Program-made: the position numbers and the translations under genes
Notes under the pieces: generated by a model
Databases searched by the model: none
What the model saw: the letters and a program-made list of their open reading frames with translations, nothing else
What the model was told of the DNA's origin: nothing
Assembly: GCA_001051155.2 (NCBI GenBank)
Contig: JYIP02000002.1
Location: 3,293,583-3,357,582 of the forward strand
DNA: 64,000 nucleotides
Source of the DNA: Chrysoporthe austroafricana
Lineage: Eukaryota > Ascomycota > Sordariomycetes > Diaporthales > Cryphonectriaceae
Direction of reading: 5' to 3'
In this document: piece after piece, positions 12,048 through 22,123 of the stretch
How positions within the stretch are numbered: the first letter of the stretch is position 1
Layout: every line of letters begins with the position of its first letter

Positions 12048-12780
12048 TCTGAACGGATAGGCAGACCTCAATATCTATTAGCGGTATCGGTTTTTGAGCA
12101 TAGTTTCGGGTTTCCGCATATAATCCTATCGAAATTTTCGTCTATCGAATATATTGGATATTAATTTCTGATTGAGGCATTATTGACAAGTCGAAAGTCG
12201 TAAATGGTTTTCAGTTTGCTACTAGGTTTGAGTCTGAAGATAGTATTGGCTGCCTACTCTCCCTTATCTATAATATAGCAACAGATCCTAGCATTCTCTA
12301 TCGAAAGAAAGAGCACTTTAGAGTATTCGATATATTAGAGCATATACCTGAACTAACGGTATCGGTAAAGTCGGATATTTGGGTTGAGCTCAATGGGATG
12401 ATCGCAGATATCCGTAATGATAATGTCCTCGAGGTTTGAAATGAAACAATCTCGGTATGTATATGCCAGCAATCTGACCTGATACCTTCTCTCGTCTGTA
12501 TCGGCTATATCTCCCAGTATAATGCCAGAGGCCTCAAACTAAGCTTCGACCTCATGTCGTGGGACCGGTCTGATAGGGCGAATTCGGGGCCTACGGCGGG
12601 TTTCAAAGGGGTCTCCCTTTGAATTGGGTAGATCTAGCATTTTCTGCCCATTATCGACTGTCATAGCTATGACGGTCTCATGATGCCCATGGGTATCTGT
12701 ATCGTACTATCTCTGGCATATGGGCTTGTTGTTTCGTGAAACATTTTGGCGAGTTCTGTTGACTTTTCCATCGGCCAGCC
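12015..12780 (-). mobile_element. Ty3/gypsy-type reverse-transcriptase relic with RIP-like decay
   Basis: One continuous minus-strand frame (phase set by 12865) reads as the region before and at the start of a Ty3/gypsy reverse transcriptase. Recognisable blocks, in order, are CDHPIELNPNIRLYRYR, IFRLKPSSKLKTIYDFRLVN and TDTANRY-stop-GLPI, the last matching the RT motif around the first catalytic Asp (D-x-x-N-G-Y-W). The frame has seven in-frame stops, starting at 12709, 12541, 12355, 12337, 12256, 12163 and 12070. All are explained by C-to-T change of CAG, CAA or TGG codons, and 12050-12480 is strongly AT-rich. This is the pattern left by repeat-induced point mutation. No LTR, integrase or RNase H is visible, so only a fragment remains. 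The left edge is near the HET break (12005-12020); the right edge, near the NLR break, is less certain (12740-12800). Confidence 0.65.
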
Positions 12781-12802
12781 AAAAGTTTCTCTGGAGTTGA
12801 GC

Positions 12803-13777
12803 ACCTTTTTGATCAGCCCACTCTTTCTGTTTCTCCTTCGTCTGTTCGTGATCACAGAGGAATTTCTAGTCAGCTTTCGCTGTTAGTAGTCCTTCGAAAA
12901 GATTTGACGGATGCTCAAAAGGGCGGCAACGTTCTAGGCAATGCCACGACAGGATATCACGTACCATGAGCGTCGACTTCCCAGAGCCTGGCTTCCCGGA
13001 GATCCAATAAAGATTTTCAGCAGATATAAGCCAGTCAATAAAGCCTGCAGGACTTTGATCGTCACCGGTACCAAACAGCCAAGCAAGAGTGCTCTTATGG
13101 GCCGGTATGATCGCTCTTTGGCGATTATTTATGGCATCGAACCGCAGTTTCTCGAGTATCATTTGCTCAGCGGAGTAGCGAGAGCCATCCGCTGCCGCTT
13201 GGACAAGACGAGCCATTGTCTGCTCCTCTGACCCTTTCCCCTTGAGCTGAGCGACAAGCTCGTCAAAGCAGCGGCCGAGATCTCGCAACTCAGCTGAGCG
13301 GTGTTCCTCGAGGTGGTCAATCCCGTGCAAGATTCTTTGCGAATTGAAGGAACTGAGCTGTCTTCGAATGCTATTCGTGATGGCATCCAGTCGTTGTGTC
13401 AGGCGCTTGACGTCCTCTTCCTTCCAAAGCCCCAGTAGCGCCTTGTAGAAACTCTCAAAATGCCTCAGGCTTCCATCGTTGCTCCTCACTTTGAGAGTTT
13501 CGAGTACGCCGAGGAGTTCTTCGATGATCTTCCCGCACTGTAGGCCAAGCTCATGTATGGCCTCTTCCTCGTCACTCTTCTCTTCACCGCCTGTATGAGC
13601 AGGAGGCGTGACACGTGCTACCCAGTCTTCCAATTTCCTGGACAGGCTTTCGATCTCGGCATGTTCCTGCTGAGCACCCGAGTGTGCAAGTTGCCGGGCA
13701 GCGGACAGCAGGTCTTTGGCGCTATGGGCGACGGCTAAGATGTTCACAGCAAGCCCAAAAGCAGAGAGGGGATCCAT
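12803..13777 (-). pseudogene. 5' part of an NLR-like (STAND/NACHT) gene, truncated after the P-loop
   Basis: Fungal NLR-like proteins carry an N-terminal signalling or helical domain, a NACHT NTPase and C-terminal repeats, and act in non-self recognition. From the ATG at 13777 (MDPLSAFGLAVNILAVAHSA, a typical fungal start) an uninterrupted 271-residue exon covers a helical N-terminal domain and the start of the NACHT. It ends in FIDWLISAENLYWISGKPG and then SGKSTLM; the Walker A is at about residues 261-268. A GTACGT donor follows at 12964 and a branch-like CTGAC plus TAG acceptor at 12866, giving a 99-nt intron. The next exon resumes with KFLCDHEQTKEKQKEWADQK, as in intact NACHT proteins, then runs into retroelement sequence. 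Walker B, the rest of the NACHT and all repeats are missing. Without splicing, the frame stops at 12866. The intact N-terminal exon means a short protein could still be made. Confidence 0.7.
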
Positions 13778-15594
13778 TTCCGTCGGCGTCTTCAGTGGCA
13801 CTGCCTCGTGTGTGCATTCGGTGTGTGCATTCGCACCTAGGTGGATCAGTTTCTCGTTAAGGGCATTCGAGATGGAAGACTGATGCGCAGCGGTGGTTCG
13901 AAGATGCAGCTGGCATCGAGCTGAAGCTGGCTGGTTGTGTTCTGACCTGCTCCAGAAGCTAGGTGCATATGCATTCGGTCATACTCAGGGTCGCTCGGTA
14001 AGTGATAGAGATGCTGTGTAACGTAGGAATACAAAGATACCGCGGACCTCTACTAGGTGTTGAACACATGAACACATAAATACCCAAGGACGACACTCGG
14101 CTGTCTTATATCCACGGCCGAGCGGTGCAGACTTCAACATTTTCTGCCTGACAGCTCTTACATAACTGAGAATTATCGGAAAACCGGCCATTCTGGATGC
14201 GGGTCGTGTGCTTGTTTGAGTATTACTTAAGGCCTGAATGGGACGCATCATCTGAGCGAGCCAGACCCTCTGTGTTCTTCCTCGAAGTGAGTCAGCTCGG
14301 GCTGGTTCTTAAGACTCTAGTCATACTCAATCCCCGCAGTAATATGCCAGATGTTTCATGCAGACACACAGAAGCTAGGTGATTGGGGCCGCCTCAGCCG
14401 CCAGCCCTCTAGACATGCATAACGGGAGGGGTATGATCGACCTGACAGAACCTTGTCGTCCGTGGGGTTCGTGGGCTCTCGTTGTCCGCAGACTCGTGCT
14501 TTCTCTTGCCCGTGCCGGGCCACCCAGCCTGGCAGCGCGAGCCTGGGGACGCCGGGCTGGGCACACGCCGGAAGCTCCTGGTCTCGGCTGCGCACAGCTT
14601 CGCGAGGGCTCGAGGACACGAAGAGGGCGGGTGGCGGACGACGGACGACGGCCTCATCGCCGTGGGGGCGCGGGCAGGGGCATGGCCATTGGCATAGGCC
14701 TGTGGGACCCTAACCCTAAGCTCAGCAGCCTTGTCTGAGGTCTGGTGTGGGCGACGTCTCCCTTGTCGCAGGCAGTGGGTGAGTGGCAGGGTAAGGCCCG
14801 GACCGCAGCGCGGTCCTCTGAGTCGAGGGCACGCTTGACTCAGTGCTCAGTGGCAGTTCCAACGGCCCAGGAACCACTTGACGTTTGTCTGTAATCTGGC
14901 GGGGCGAGGCTGATTGCTAAGGTTCGGTGCCTCCCATCTCGACAGCCACTAGATCGTCCCTCCACCCGGCGGCCCCCTCCTCGATCGCGGGTGGCCCTGT
15001 CGTCAGGTGGTCCTGGATGCGCCCGCCGCGCAGCGCCACGTCCCCCAAGCCCGAGCGAGCCTCAGAGTCCTCGAGTCTGGTCCTGCAACGTCTTCTCCAG
15101 ACAGGACCAGCCCGTCTGCCTGTCTGCCACATGCCGTGCACTAAGCTGCTAGCGGTCCCTTCCGACGCCGCCGAGGTCTAGTTCGATCGGATCACCGTCC
15201 TCGAGCGACGCCCATTCCCGTCCCGACCTCGCCTGGCCAATCTTTGGGGGCCCCCCTCGACAACCCCGCCGGGCTCGCGCGAAAACCGGCGTCCACGCCG
15301 TCGGGTCTGAACCAAAGGGCGCCGGACTCTCCCCAGACCAGACCCGTGCGAGAACCAGGCGTCTCTCTGTGCGTGCGCGGAGGCCTGCTTTATATATTCT
15401 GTTGCTCAAGCTAAGTCGCACAGTTGTCCCCTGCCGGCAGGGTGCCACCAACAGTTCCTCGGGATCCTCGTCCTCGCCGTGTCTTGCGTTTCTCCGCGGC
15501 GCTGACACCGCGTCTTTCTCTTCTATTGGCTCACCAGCGGCCTGCGGTTTTTTACCTCCAGACAGATCTATCCCGTTGTGAGCCCTAGACCAGC
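13778..15594. other. Intergenic, divergent NLR relic / zinc-cluster activator
   Basis: About 1.8 kb. The right part (14400-15590) is GC-rich and pyrimidine-rich near 15470-15550, and probably contains the promoter and leader of the zinc-cluster gene. A two-unit telomere-like motif sits at 14708-14719. Open frames here on both strands have no recognisable domain and look like GC-rich chance frames. Confidence 0.45.
14708..14719. promoter_or_regulatory. Two CCCTAA units (telobox-like or interstitial telomeric motif)
   Basis: The sequence CCCTAACCCTAA occurs once here, about 0.9 kb upstream of the zinc-cluster gene. TTAGGG is the telomere repeat of most filamentous fungi, and AACCCTAA also acts as a promoter element (telobox). 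Two units are too short to decide between a regulatory site, a chance match and a repair scar. Confidence 0.35.
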
Positions 15595-18315
15595 ATGGAC
15601 CCGTCGGGTTCGGCGCCGGTCTCGCAGCCTCAGGGCGCTGGCGATCACTTGGCGGGCTCGCGCGCACCCCAGCAGCCGCTGGCGAAGAAGAAGTCGAGGA
15701 CCCGCGCCGATCCTGTGAACCAGAAACGGCGCTGCGTCAGCACGGCGTGTATTGCCTGTCGCAAGAGGAAGTCGAAGTGCGACGGGGCCCTGCCGAGCTG
15801 TGCCGCCTGTAAATCCGTCTATAATACCGACTGCATCTACGACCCGAACTCGGACCACCGCCGGAAGGGTGTCTACCGTGAGAAGGTCGATAGCACCAAG
15901 GCCAGGAGCTCGACCCTGCAGATCCTCATCGAGGCCATCCTCAACGCGGCCGAGGATGACGTACCCGAGATTGTGCGGAGGATCCGCACCTGTGACAGCC
16001 TCGACACCGTCGCCGAGGCCATCATGAAGGAGGACCTGAGCGCGAATGGCGATGGTGACGGCGACGAGAATCTCGCCGAAGCGGACCCCACCGACCAGCC
16101 TGTGGAGGGGGAGAGGGACCTAGCGAGGAAGATGGGGGAGCTGCGGGTCAGGAATGGCATGATACGGTATATCGGTGGCACCTCCCATCTCATTTACCAG
16201 GGCGACGAAAATGAAGCCGCAGCGGAGCCGGATTCGCCGGACCCCCGGCGGGACGAAGACCCTGTTACCAGCTGGTCGGAAGTCACCAAGGACAGGCAGC
16301 TGGTGACACACCTCCTCAATATGTATTGGAACTGGCACTATCCTTTCTTCACTACGCTGTCCAAGAAGCTGTTCTGGCAAGACTTCCTCAAAGGTAGGCC
16401 GGCAAAGGCTCCGAGGGTGTCCGTGTACTGCTCGTCCCCCCTGGTAAACGCTATGCTCGCCCTCGGCTGCCATTTCACCGACCTGCCGGGAGCATGCGCT
16501 GTTCCTGGGGATGGTCGCACAAAGGGCGACCACTTCTTTGCGGAGGCGAAGAGGCTGGTCTTCGATAATGACGAGTACACGATGCCCTCTCTCACTACCA
16601 CGCAGGCCCTTGCCCTGATGTCCGTCCGCGAGGCCGGCTGCGGGCGGGAGGCAAGAGGCTGGGTCTATAGCGGCATGAGCTTCCGGATGGCCCAGGACGT
16701 CGGCCTCAACCTGGACTCGGAAGCCATCGCGGGGGACAAGGAGCAGATGAACGAGGAGGAAATCGACGCCAGGAAGATCACGTTCTGGGGCTGCTTCCTC
16801 TTCGACAAGACTTGGTCGAATTACTTGGGGCGTCTGCCCCAGCTGCCCAAGAACTCATACAACGTGTCGAAATATGAGGTCTACCCCGACGAGGACGGGG
16901 ATTCCTGGGCTCCTTATACGGACAACGGCTTTGACCAGTCCCAGAGGCAGCCTGCCCGCACCCGCGCCATTGGGCTCCAGCTCTCCAAACTCTGCGAGAT
17001 CAGCAGTGACTTGCTTCTGTTCTTCTACCATCCGAAGCACATTGGCAGGTCGAGTGGGAAAGCTGTCGAGCTCAAGAAGCTTAGCGAGCTGCACAGACAG
17101 CTCGAGAACTGGCGCAAGGAGCTCCCGGTGGAGTTCGAGCCCAGGGAGGGCCAGCTGCCGAATGTGATCCTTATGCAGTACGTTTTTTTGCCCCAACACT
17201 GCTTGATGTTCGTATTAACTCGAGGTCTCAGTATGTTTTATCACCTACAGTATATTCATCTGTTTCGCCCGTTCCTCAAGTACAGCCCTTCCGCGTCGCC
17301 ACTGCCTCCGCACGTGTCACCGCGACGCATCTGCACGGCTAATGCAGGGTTCATATCGAAATTGATGAGGTTGTACAAGAAGCAGTATAACCTGCGGCAG
17401 ATCTGTAACATAGCCGTGTACATGCTGCACTCGGCTTGCACCATACATCTTCTCAACCTGCCGGAGAAGACCGCGAGGCGAGACATCATCCACGGCGTCA
17501 AGCACCTCGAGGAGATAGCGGAGGACTGGCTCTGCGCCAGACGGACTCTCAGCATCCTCAGTGTTCTGGCCAGAAAATGGAACTGCGAACTCCCAGAGGA
17601 CGCAGCCGCCGTTCTCAAGCGAACAGATGAAAAGTACGGCCACCTGGTCATGGCGGATGTGCCCTCACCGACCACGTTTAGGCCGCCTTACCTCGCCTCC
17701 TCGCCCCCGTCACTTCCTCAGTCGCCAAGCCAGCCGCAAGGGCGCGAGCAAAAGGGTCTTGCAGGTCACATGGACCAACAAATGGCAGGCGGGATCAACC
17801 AAGAGATACCCGTCACCCTGTCGTCTGATCTATTATTAAGTATGGGCTCGGTAGCACCCGCTAGCGTCCGATCGATGGGCGTACCTAATACCACGGCGTC
17901 TGACCCGGTCAGCACGACCTCGTCTTTCGCCCCCAACAATGCCTGGCCCATGAGCGGTATGAGCCAGCCCCCTCTGCCGCGCTATTACCAGGCCTATGCA
18001 ACTGTCCAGCCGTCTACGAGTGGTGACCCGTCGGCGATGAACTCTCCCCAGAGGGATCCTAGCGCCACCTACACCGTGGACGGAAAGGACTGGTTTCTGA
18101 AGGATGGCTTGAACTGGCAGCAGAACTTCGAGAGCTGGGGCCTCGGTGCAAGCCCCATAACTAACAGCAACGGTAGCAATACCGGGGCCGGCGGCCTGGC
18201 TGGGGGCGATATGTTCATGTTTAGGGGTCTACAGGACCCGGAGCTGGAACCGTCAGATGGCTGGGACTTTGACAGCTCGATGAAGAACCTGGACATGATA
18301 CATGGACTGGAGTGA
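15595..18315 (+). CDS. Zn2Cys6 transcription factor, NirA/NIT4-like
   Basis: Fungal-specific zinc-cluster activator. Exons are 15595-17177 and 17232-18315, giving 888 aa; the 54-nt intron has no in-frame stop, so an unspliced reading of 906 aa is also open. The zinc cluster has Cys at residues 52, 55, 62, 69, 72 and 80 (CIACRKRKSKCDG start). It is followed by YDPNSDHRRKGVYRE, which closely resembles the NIT4/NirA nitrate activators. A helical segment (SSTLQILIEAILNA) follows, and then the fungal_trans middle homology region from about 235 to 640 (YPFFTTLSKKLFW; ALALMSVREAG). Splicing gives VILMHMFYHLQYIHLFRPFL, which fits the family, whereas read-through inserts 18 odd residues. The tail is Ser/Pro/Gln-rich and disordered. 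Paralogs of NIT4 with other target pathways are common, so the nitrate role is not claimed. Confidence 0.88.
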   Translation: MDPSGSAPVSQPQGAGDHLAGSRAPQQPLAKKKSRTRADPVNQKRRCVSTACIACRKRKSKCDGALPSCAACKSVYNTDCIYDPNSDHRRKGVYREKVDSTKARSSTLQILIEAILNAAEDDVPEIVRRIRTCDSLDTVAEAIMKEDLSANGDGDGDENLAEADPTDQPVEGERDLARKMGELRVRNGMIRYIGGTSHLIYQGDENEAAAEPDSPDPRRDEDPVTSWSEVTKDRQLVTHLLNMYWNWHYPFFTTLSKKLFWQDFLKGRPAKAPRVSVYCSSPLVNAMLALGCHFTDLPGACAVPGDGRTKGDHFFAEAKRLVFDNDEYTMPSLTTTQALALMSVREAGCGREARGWVYSGMSFRMAQDVGLNLDSEAIAGDKEQMNEEEIDARKITFWGCFLFDKTWSNYLGRLPQLPKNSYNVSKYEVYPDEDGDSWAPYTDNGFDQSQRQPARTRAIGLQLSKLCEISSDLLLFFYHPKHIGRSSGKAVELKKLSELHRQLENWRKELPVEFEPREGQLPNVILMQYVFLPQHCLMFVLTRGLSMFYHLQYIHLFRPFLKYSPSASPLPPHVSPRRICTANAGFISKLMRLYKKQYNLRQICNIAVYMLHSACTIHLLNLPEKTARRDIIHGVKHLEEIAEDWLCARRTLSILSVLARKWNCELPEDAAAVLKRTDEKYGHLVMADVPSPTTFRPPYLASSPPSLPQSPSQPQGREQKGLAGHMDQQMAGGINQEIPVTLSSDLLLSMGSVAPASVRSMGVPNTTASDPVSTTSSFAPNNAWPMSGMSQPPLPRYYQAYATVQPSTSGDPSAMNSPQRDPSATYTVDGKDWFLKDGLNWQQNFESWGLGASPITNSNGSNTGAGGLAGGDMFMFRGLQDPELEPSDGWDFDSSMKNLDMIHGLE

Positions 18316-18594
18316 TGCTCGGGCTGCAGAGGAACTTCCTCATTTTCTTTTTGGTTATATCGGTGGGTCCGAGGGCAAGGTCTGGCGTTGGTCTATCTGT
18401 CTTTTCTTAAAGCGTAGTATCGGATGTTCTAGAGCATGTACACCCATACATTGATGCGCTTAATACCGTACAATGCGAAACTGCTCGTAGTCTCACGCGC
18501 CTTGCTCAACTCCTACGCCGAGAACTCATGCGCCGCAGCCCACGCCATAGCCCTCCTCCCTCGCCCGCCCATCACAAGAACGCGACGGGGGCCC

Positions 18595-19321
18595 TCAGCC
18601 CGCGTGCTCCCCTCCTTCCAGCTCCCGCAGCACCCCACGGAAGACCTCGGCCTCGGCCTCCATCTCGGCCATCGTCCGCGCCGCCCGCGCGGCGTCCTCG
18701 ATCCTGTCGAACGCCCCGCCGGGCTCCGGCCGCCGCGCCCGGTCCCACAGCGCGCCGCCGATGTTCCCCTCCTCGCCCGCCATCCGGTCGTACAGCTCGT
18801 CGCCGTCGGTGCCGTCGTCGGGCTTGGCGCCCGCCCCCGCCGCCCGCGGGATGACGTGCACGTGCACGTGCGGCACGGTCTGCCCCGCCTCGGGCCCGTC
18901 TTGGAGGGCGATGTTGAAGGAGCCGCCGGGGGCGCGCCCCTCCCCGCTGCCCCCGCTGCCGTCGTCGCTAACGGCGCCGAAGTAGTGCCGCGCCAGCATC
19001 CGCTGCACGCGCTGCACGGTGCCGAAGAGGTCGGTCACCTCCGGCAGCGAGAGGTCCGTCAGGCGCCTGTGCGGCCGCGAGGGGCAGACGAGGACGTGGC
19101 CCGGTAGGAGGGGCTTGAGGTTCACGAGGGCGAAGGAGTGGGGGGTTGTGAGGAAGACCTAGGAGGTGCGTCAGCTCACGTCGTGGGGTGAGTTTGTGGG
19201 GGTGGGCAAGGGCTGTGCCCAGATGGCTGGCCGGTCGTGATGGCTCAGTTCTGCCTCGTACCTGAGAAGTCACCTCGAAAGGCCCGAACATGACCTTCTT
19301 CTCTCCGTGTTCTGTGCTCAT
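18595..19321 (-). CDS. HNT2: HIT-family hydrolase, Fhit/Hnt2-like dinucleoside polyphosphate hydrolase
   Basis: Histidine-triad enzyme of the Fhit branch, which cleaves diadenosine polyphosphates such as Ap3A. Exons are 19262-19321 and 18595-19158, giving 207 aa with a phase-0 intron. After the start MSTEHGEKKVMFGPFEVTSQ the spliced protein reads VFLTTPHSFALVNLKPLLPG, the usual Fhit opening. The triad HVHVHVIPR has His at 117, 119 and 121. Residue Q106 in FNIALQDGPEAGQTVPH corresponds to the conserved Fhit Gln. A Gly/Ser-rich insert (about 84-100) and an acidic C-terminal extension are fungal additions. An in-frame upstream ATG at 19384 would add 21 residues (MLRYHCVRLLRP); I prefer 19321. 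The gene is GC-rich with long antisense open frames, which are shadows. Confidence 0.88.
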
Positions 19322-20021
19322 TCTGGATCTGAGGAGTTCCTTCAACGATGGCCTTAATAACCTTACACAGTGGTACCTGAGCATAATTAAAATGTCGACT
19401 CTCTCATGTTGGAATCGATTGGCGTGAGTGTCCCTGTTAGGCGGCTGAGTGAGTGAGTGGTCGTTGGCTGTGGGTCTACAATAGCTGCAGCTAAGTGCGA
19501 CAGCTCCCGACGCCCGCTAGAGACCACCAATATCAGAGCCGCGTTCCAGCCATGACGGAAACTTGCTCTCAGAATCGTACCAGTGGTTAGGGTTCGCCTT
19601 CATTTCTTTTTCTTTTTCTTTTTAATTTCTCCCCTCTCTTTTATTATACATCTCTCCTCCCTAGAAGGGGGGGGAGAAGAAAGAATAGCTCATGGCTGAG
19701 AGTGGCGAGTGGTGAGAGTTTACGCTGCCGCTCAGGAAATTCACATACTCGTGTAGATAACTTAATTTGTGCAGTCAAAATCTGGGTCTTGTTATATAAC
19801 TCAACTCTGCGGTTGTCCGCTAATCGTACAACATGCAAGTCGCGGCCGTCTGTCATTCGTAATCGTCTACCTCTATTCCTAACGAGCCCACATTGTTTGT
19901 GTATCCAGAAGATCATGCCGGTAGTGTGGTACAGTGTACGTAGAGGTAAGAAAAAAAAAACATAAAAAAAAAAAAAACAAGACAGCGGCTCGATTGCATA
20001 TATCGGGCGCTATGCCCTCAG
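19322..20021. promoter_or_regulatory. Upstream region of the HIT gene and 3' region of the MFS gene
   Basis: A 700-bp stretch with a TTAGGGTT telobox-like motif at 19587-19594, pyrimidine runs near 19600-19660 and A-rich runs near 19951-19978. The A/T runs suit the 3' end of the MFS transcript, and the telobox lies 266-273 nt upstream of the HIT start. No gene is seen. Confidence 0.4.
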
Positions 20022-22123
20022 TCAGATCTGCGGCAGGACCTCGTCATCGGACAGCGTGTCCGCCTGGTGAGGGTTGGGCTGTGCGGGTGTCTCCTCTGAT
20101 TCCTCGGTCTCCTTCATGAATACTGTTATGCTGGTCAGTAATGATCCGTTCCGAGACGACGTCTGCTACGGGAGAAGAGGTACTCACTATGTGGCCGCAC
20201 CATCGTCGACATGACCAGGATCACACAGAACAGGCCGGTAAGGCCTACAAATACAGCTTGCGGGAATGTCTTGACCGTCGCTGCATACAGGCCGTTGAAG
20301 ACCACCGGGGCGATGACCCTTGCGAGCGCATGCAGCAGGCCGATGGCGCCCAGCAGCGACCCCGTCCTCTCGGCCGGCACGTGCTTGGAGACCATGCTCT
20401 GGATGGTGGCCGAGCCCAGCCCGCCGAAGGCGGTGATGATGCCGCTCAGCACGAACAGCGCCTCGGTGCGCGCAAAGATGTACCCAGCAAGGCCGACCAC
20501 GTCCGACAGGATGGCGACGCGCAGGAGCCACACGTCCAGGACGTCCGCGCCGGCGTTGCTCTCGGCGATCGCCCCGGACGTGCGCCTGCGGTGCCGCGCG
20601 GGCCGGATCCGGAAGAAGTAGTTGATGACGGGGAAGATGGCGAGGAGCACGAACACGCGCACCATCGAGATGACGGACATGAACCGCGACGTCTCGAAGT
20701 TACCCCACCCGAAGATGTACTCGCTGTACAGGAGCGTCACCTGGCCCGAGCTCATGGCCGCGCCGAGGATCACCATGTCCGTCAGCGCCAGCAGGACCAG
20801 GTTCCGGCGCACGCGGGCGTTCTCCGGCCCCTTGGGCACGAGGACCTTGAGCGGCTCGAAGGGGTTCGCGGAGCGCAGAGAGGCGAGGAGGTTGGCGGAC
20901 TTGGGCGTCGCGAAGATAGACCAAAACCAGCTGCTTGTGTTGTCGGCGGCGGCGAGGTAGGCGGACGCCCACTCGCGGGTGCGCCGGTCGCGCTTCTCCG
21001 TGTCCATGGAGTGCTTCTCCCGGGCGAGGAGCTGCCGCCTCTTGGAGACGGACTCGGGGATGACGAAGAGGACACAGAAGATGAAAAAGAGGTGGCAGCC
21101 CAGGGTGACATAGAAGAGAGACAGGAGCGAGCCAGTCCACTTCACGAAATAGCCGGCGATCAGGGGACCGAACGCCAGACCGGTGAACATGCACGAGTGC
21201 AGGAAGCCGATGGCCACGCCCCGCTTCGACGGAGCCGTGCAGTCGCTGGTGTAGGAGTGAGTGAGCACGGAGCCGGCGGTAAAGGAGCCAGCCAGGCCGT
21301 CAAAGACATTGCCTAGTATCAGCCATCTGTAATGGACCACATCAGGGAATCTGGCGGTGCAGATGGTGACGATCTCTGACAAAACGCCCCCGAAAGAGGC
21401 GAGAGCCAGCAGCCTCTTGCGGCCGTAGCGGTCCGACAGAGAACCGATCTTGGGCGCGGTGTAAGCACTCAGAATGCCAACGATAACATTGAGCACTAGG
21501 GTGAATTCGGCGACATTCTTCTGAACCTCGGGGATTTTGCACTGCGGGTTATCACCACCTAACACGACAGGGGAGGCCATAAAGTGCCCGTCGTGTATGG
21601 TCTGCTCAGCAAAATAGCGCTGACAAACCAAGTCGATGATGCTGCAAAGAGCGACATATCAGCCACATGTAATCTGCGTCTCACGGGCCATCGGCAGCGC
21701 CGCCAACATACAGGTTGAGCTTTGGCACTATAGAACCGCCAAATGCCAGAGTGAAGAGCAGATATGGCGATATCAACCAGTAGACCTTGGCGAGCTCAGC
21801 ATCAGCGGATGAGGGCCCTGGGAAGCAAGATGCCTCAGGAGGCTCAGTGGTTCGTGACATACAGAGGGCCTCTTGTGCCATGGCAAGTGCTCGTACTCCT
21901 TGTGGCCGGCCCAGGAGTCCTTCCGGGGTTGCGCACCAGCCTGCTGTTCTGCGTCTGTCGTGTCATACTGAGTCCGGGTGCCCGCACCCAGTAGGCCAGT
22001 AGTTTCGTCCGGCGTGCCTGAAATCTCCATCTCGCCCTCGTGCGTGGTGGAGAGGGAGTACAGGTCCGCCTCGGAGCTTTTGGGCGCGTCGGCCCTCTTA
22101 TCGTAGTCGTCCGCCCCTGACAT
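20022..22123 (-). CDS. Major facilitator superfamily transporter, MFSD14/YCR023C-like
   Basis: Proton-driven multi-pass transporter of the tetracycline-resistance-like MFS branch; substrate unknown. Exons on the minus strand are 21863-22123, 21712-21785, 20188-21641 and 20022-20122, giving 629 aa. Residues 1-87 are a hydrophilic cytosolic N-terminus (MSGADDYDKRADAPK). The membrane part begins VYWLISPYLLFTLAFGGSIV, and the MFS signature in loop 2-3 is GSLSDRYGRKRLLAL. A long charged loop divides the two halves (about residues 290-360). The last intron (20123-20187) is supported by an acidic final exon, FMKETEESEETPAQPNP through LSDDEVLPQI; without splicing the protein ends in a basic tail, RSRRRLGTDHY. 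The exon 1-2 join uses a plain AAG acceptor at 21786, because the CAG acceptor nearer the donor leads to a stop. Confidence 0.87.

Noticed and set aside
12866..13801. Reading the NLR fragment as a complete 311-residue gene starting at 13801
   Set aside because: The upstream start is not an ATG, and the stretch after the P-loop is better explained as a 99-nt intron, because the next exon resumes the NACHT sequence.
18436..19107. 223-codon open frame antisense to the HIT gene
   Set aside because: Overlaps the histidine-triad exon and shows low-complexity Arg/Pro composition.
20141..21316. 391-codon open frame antisense to the MFS transporter
   Set aside because: Lies on the opposite strand of a clear 12-TM-type coding exon; the charged, His/Arg-rich product has no domain.
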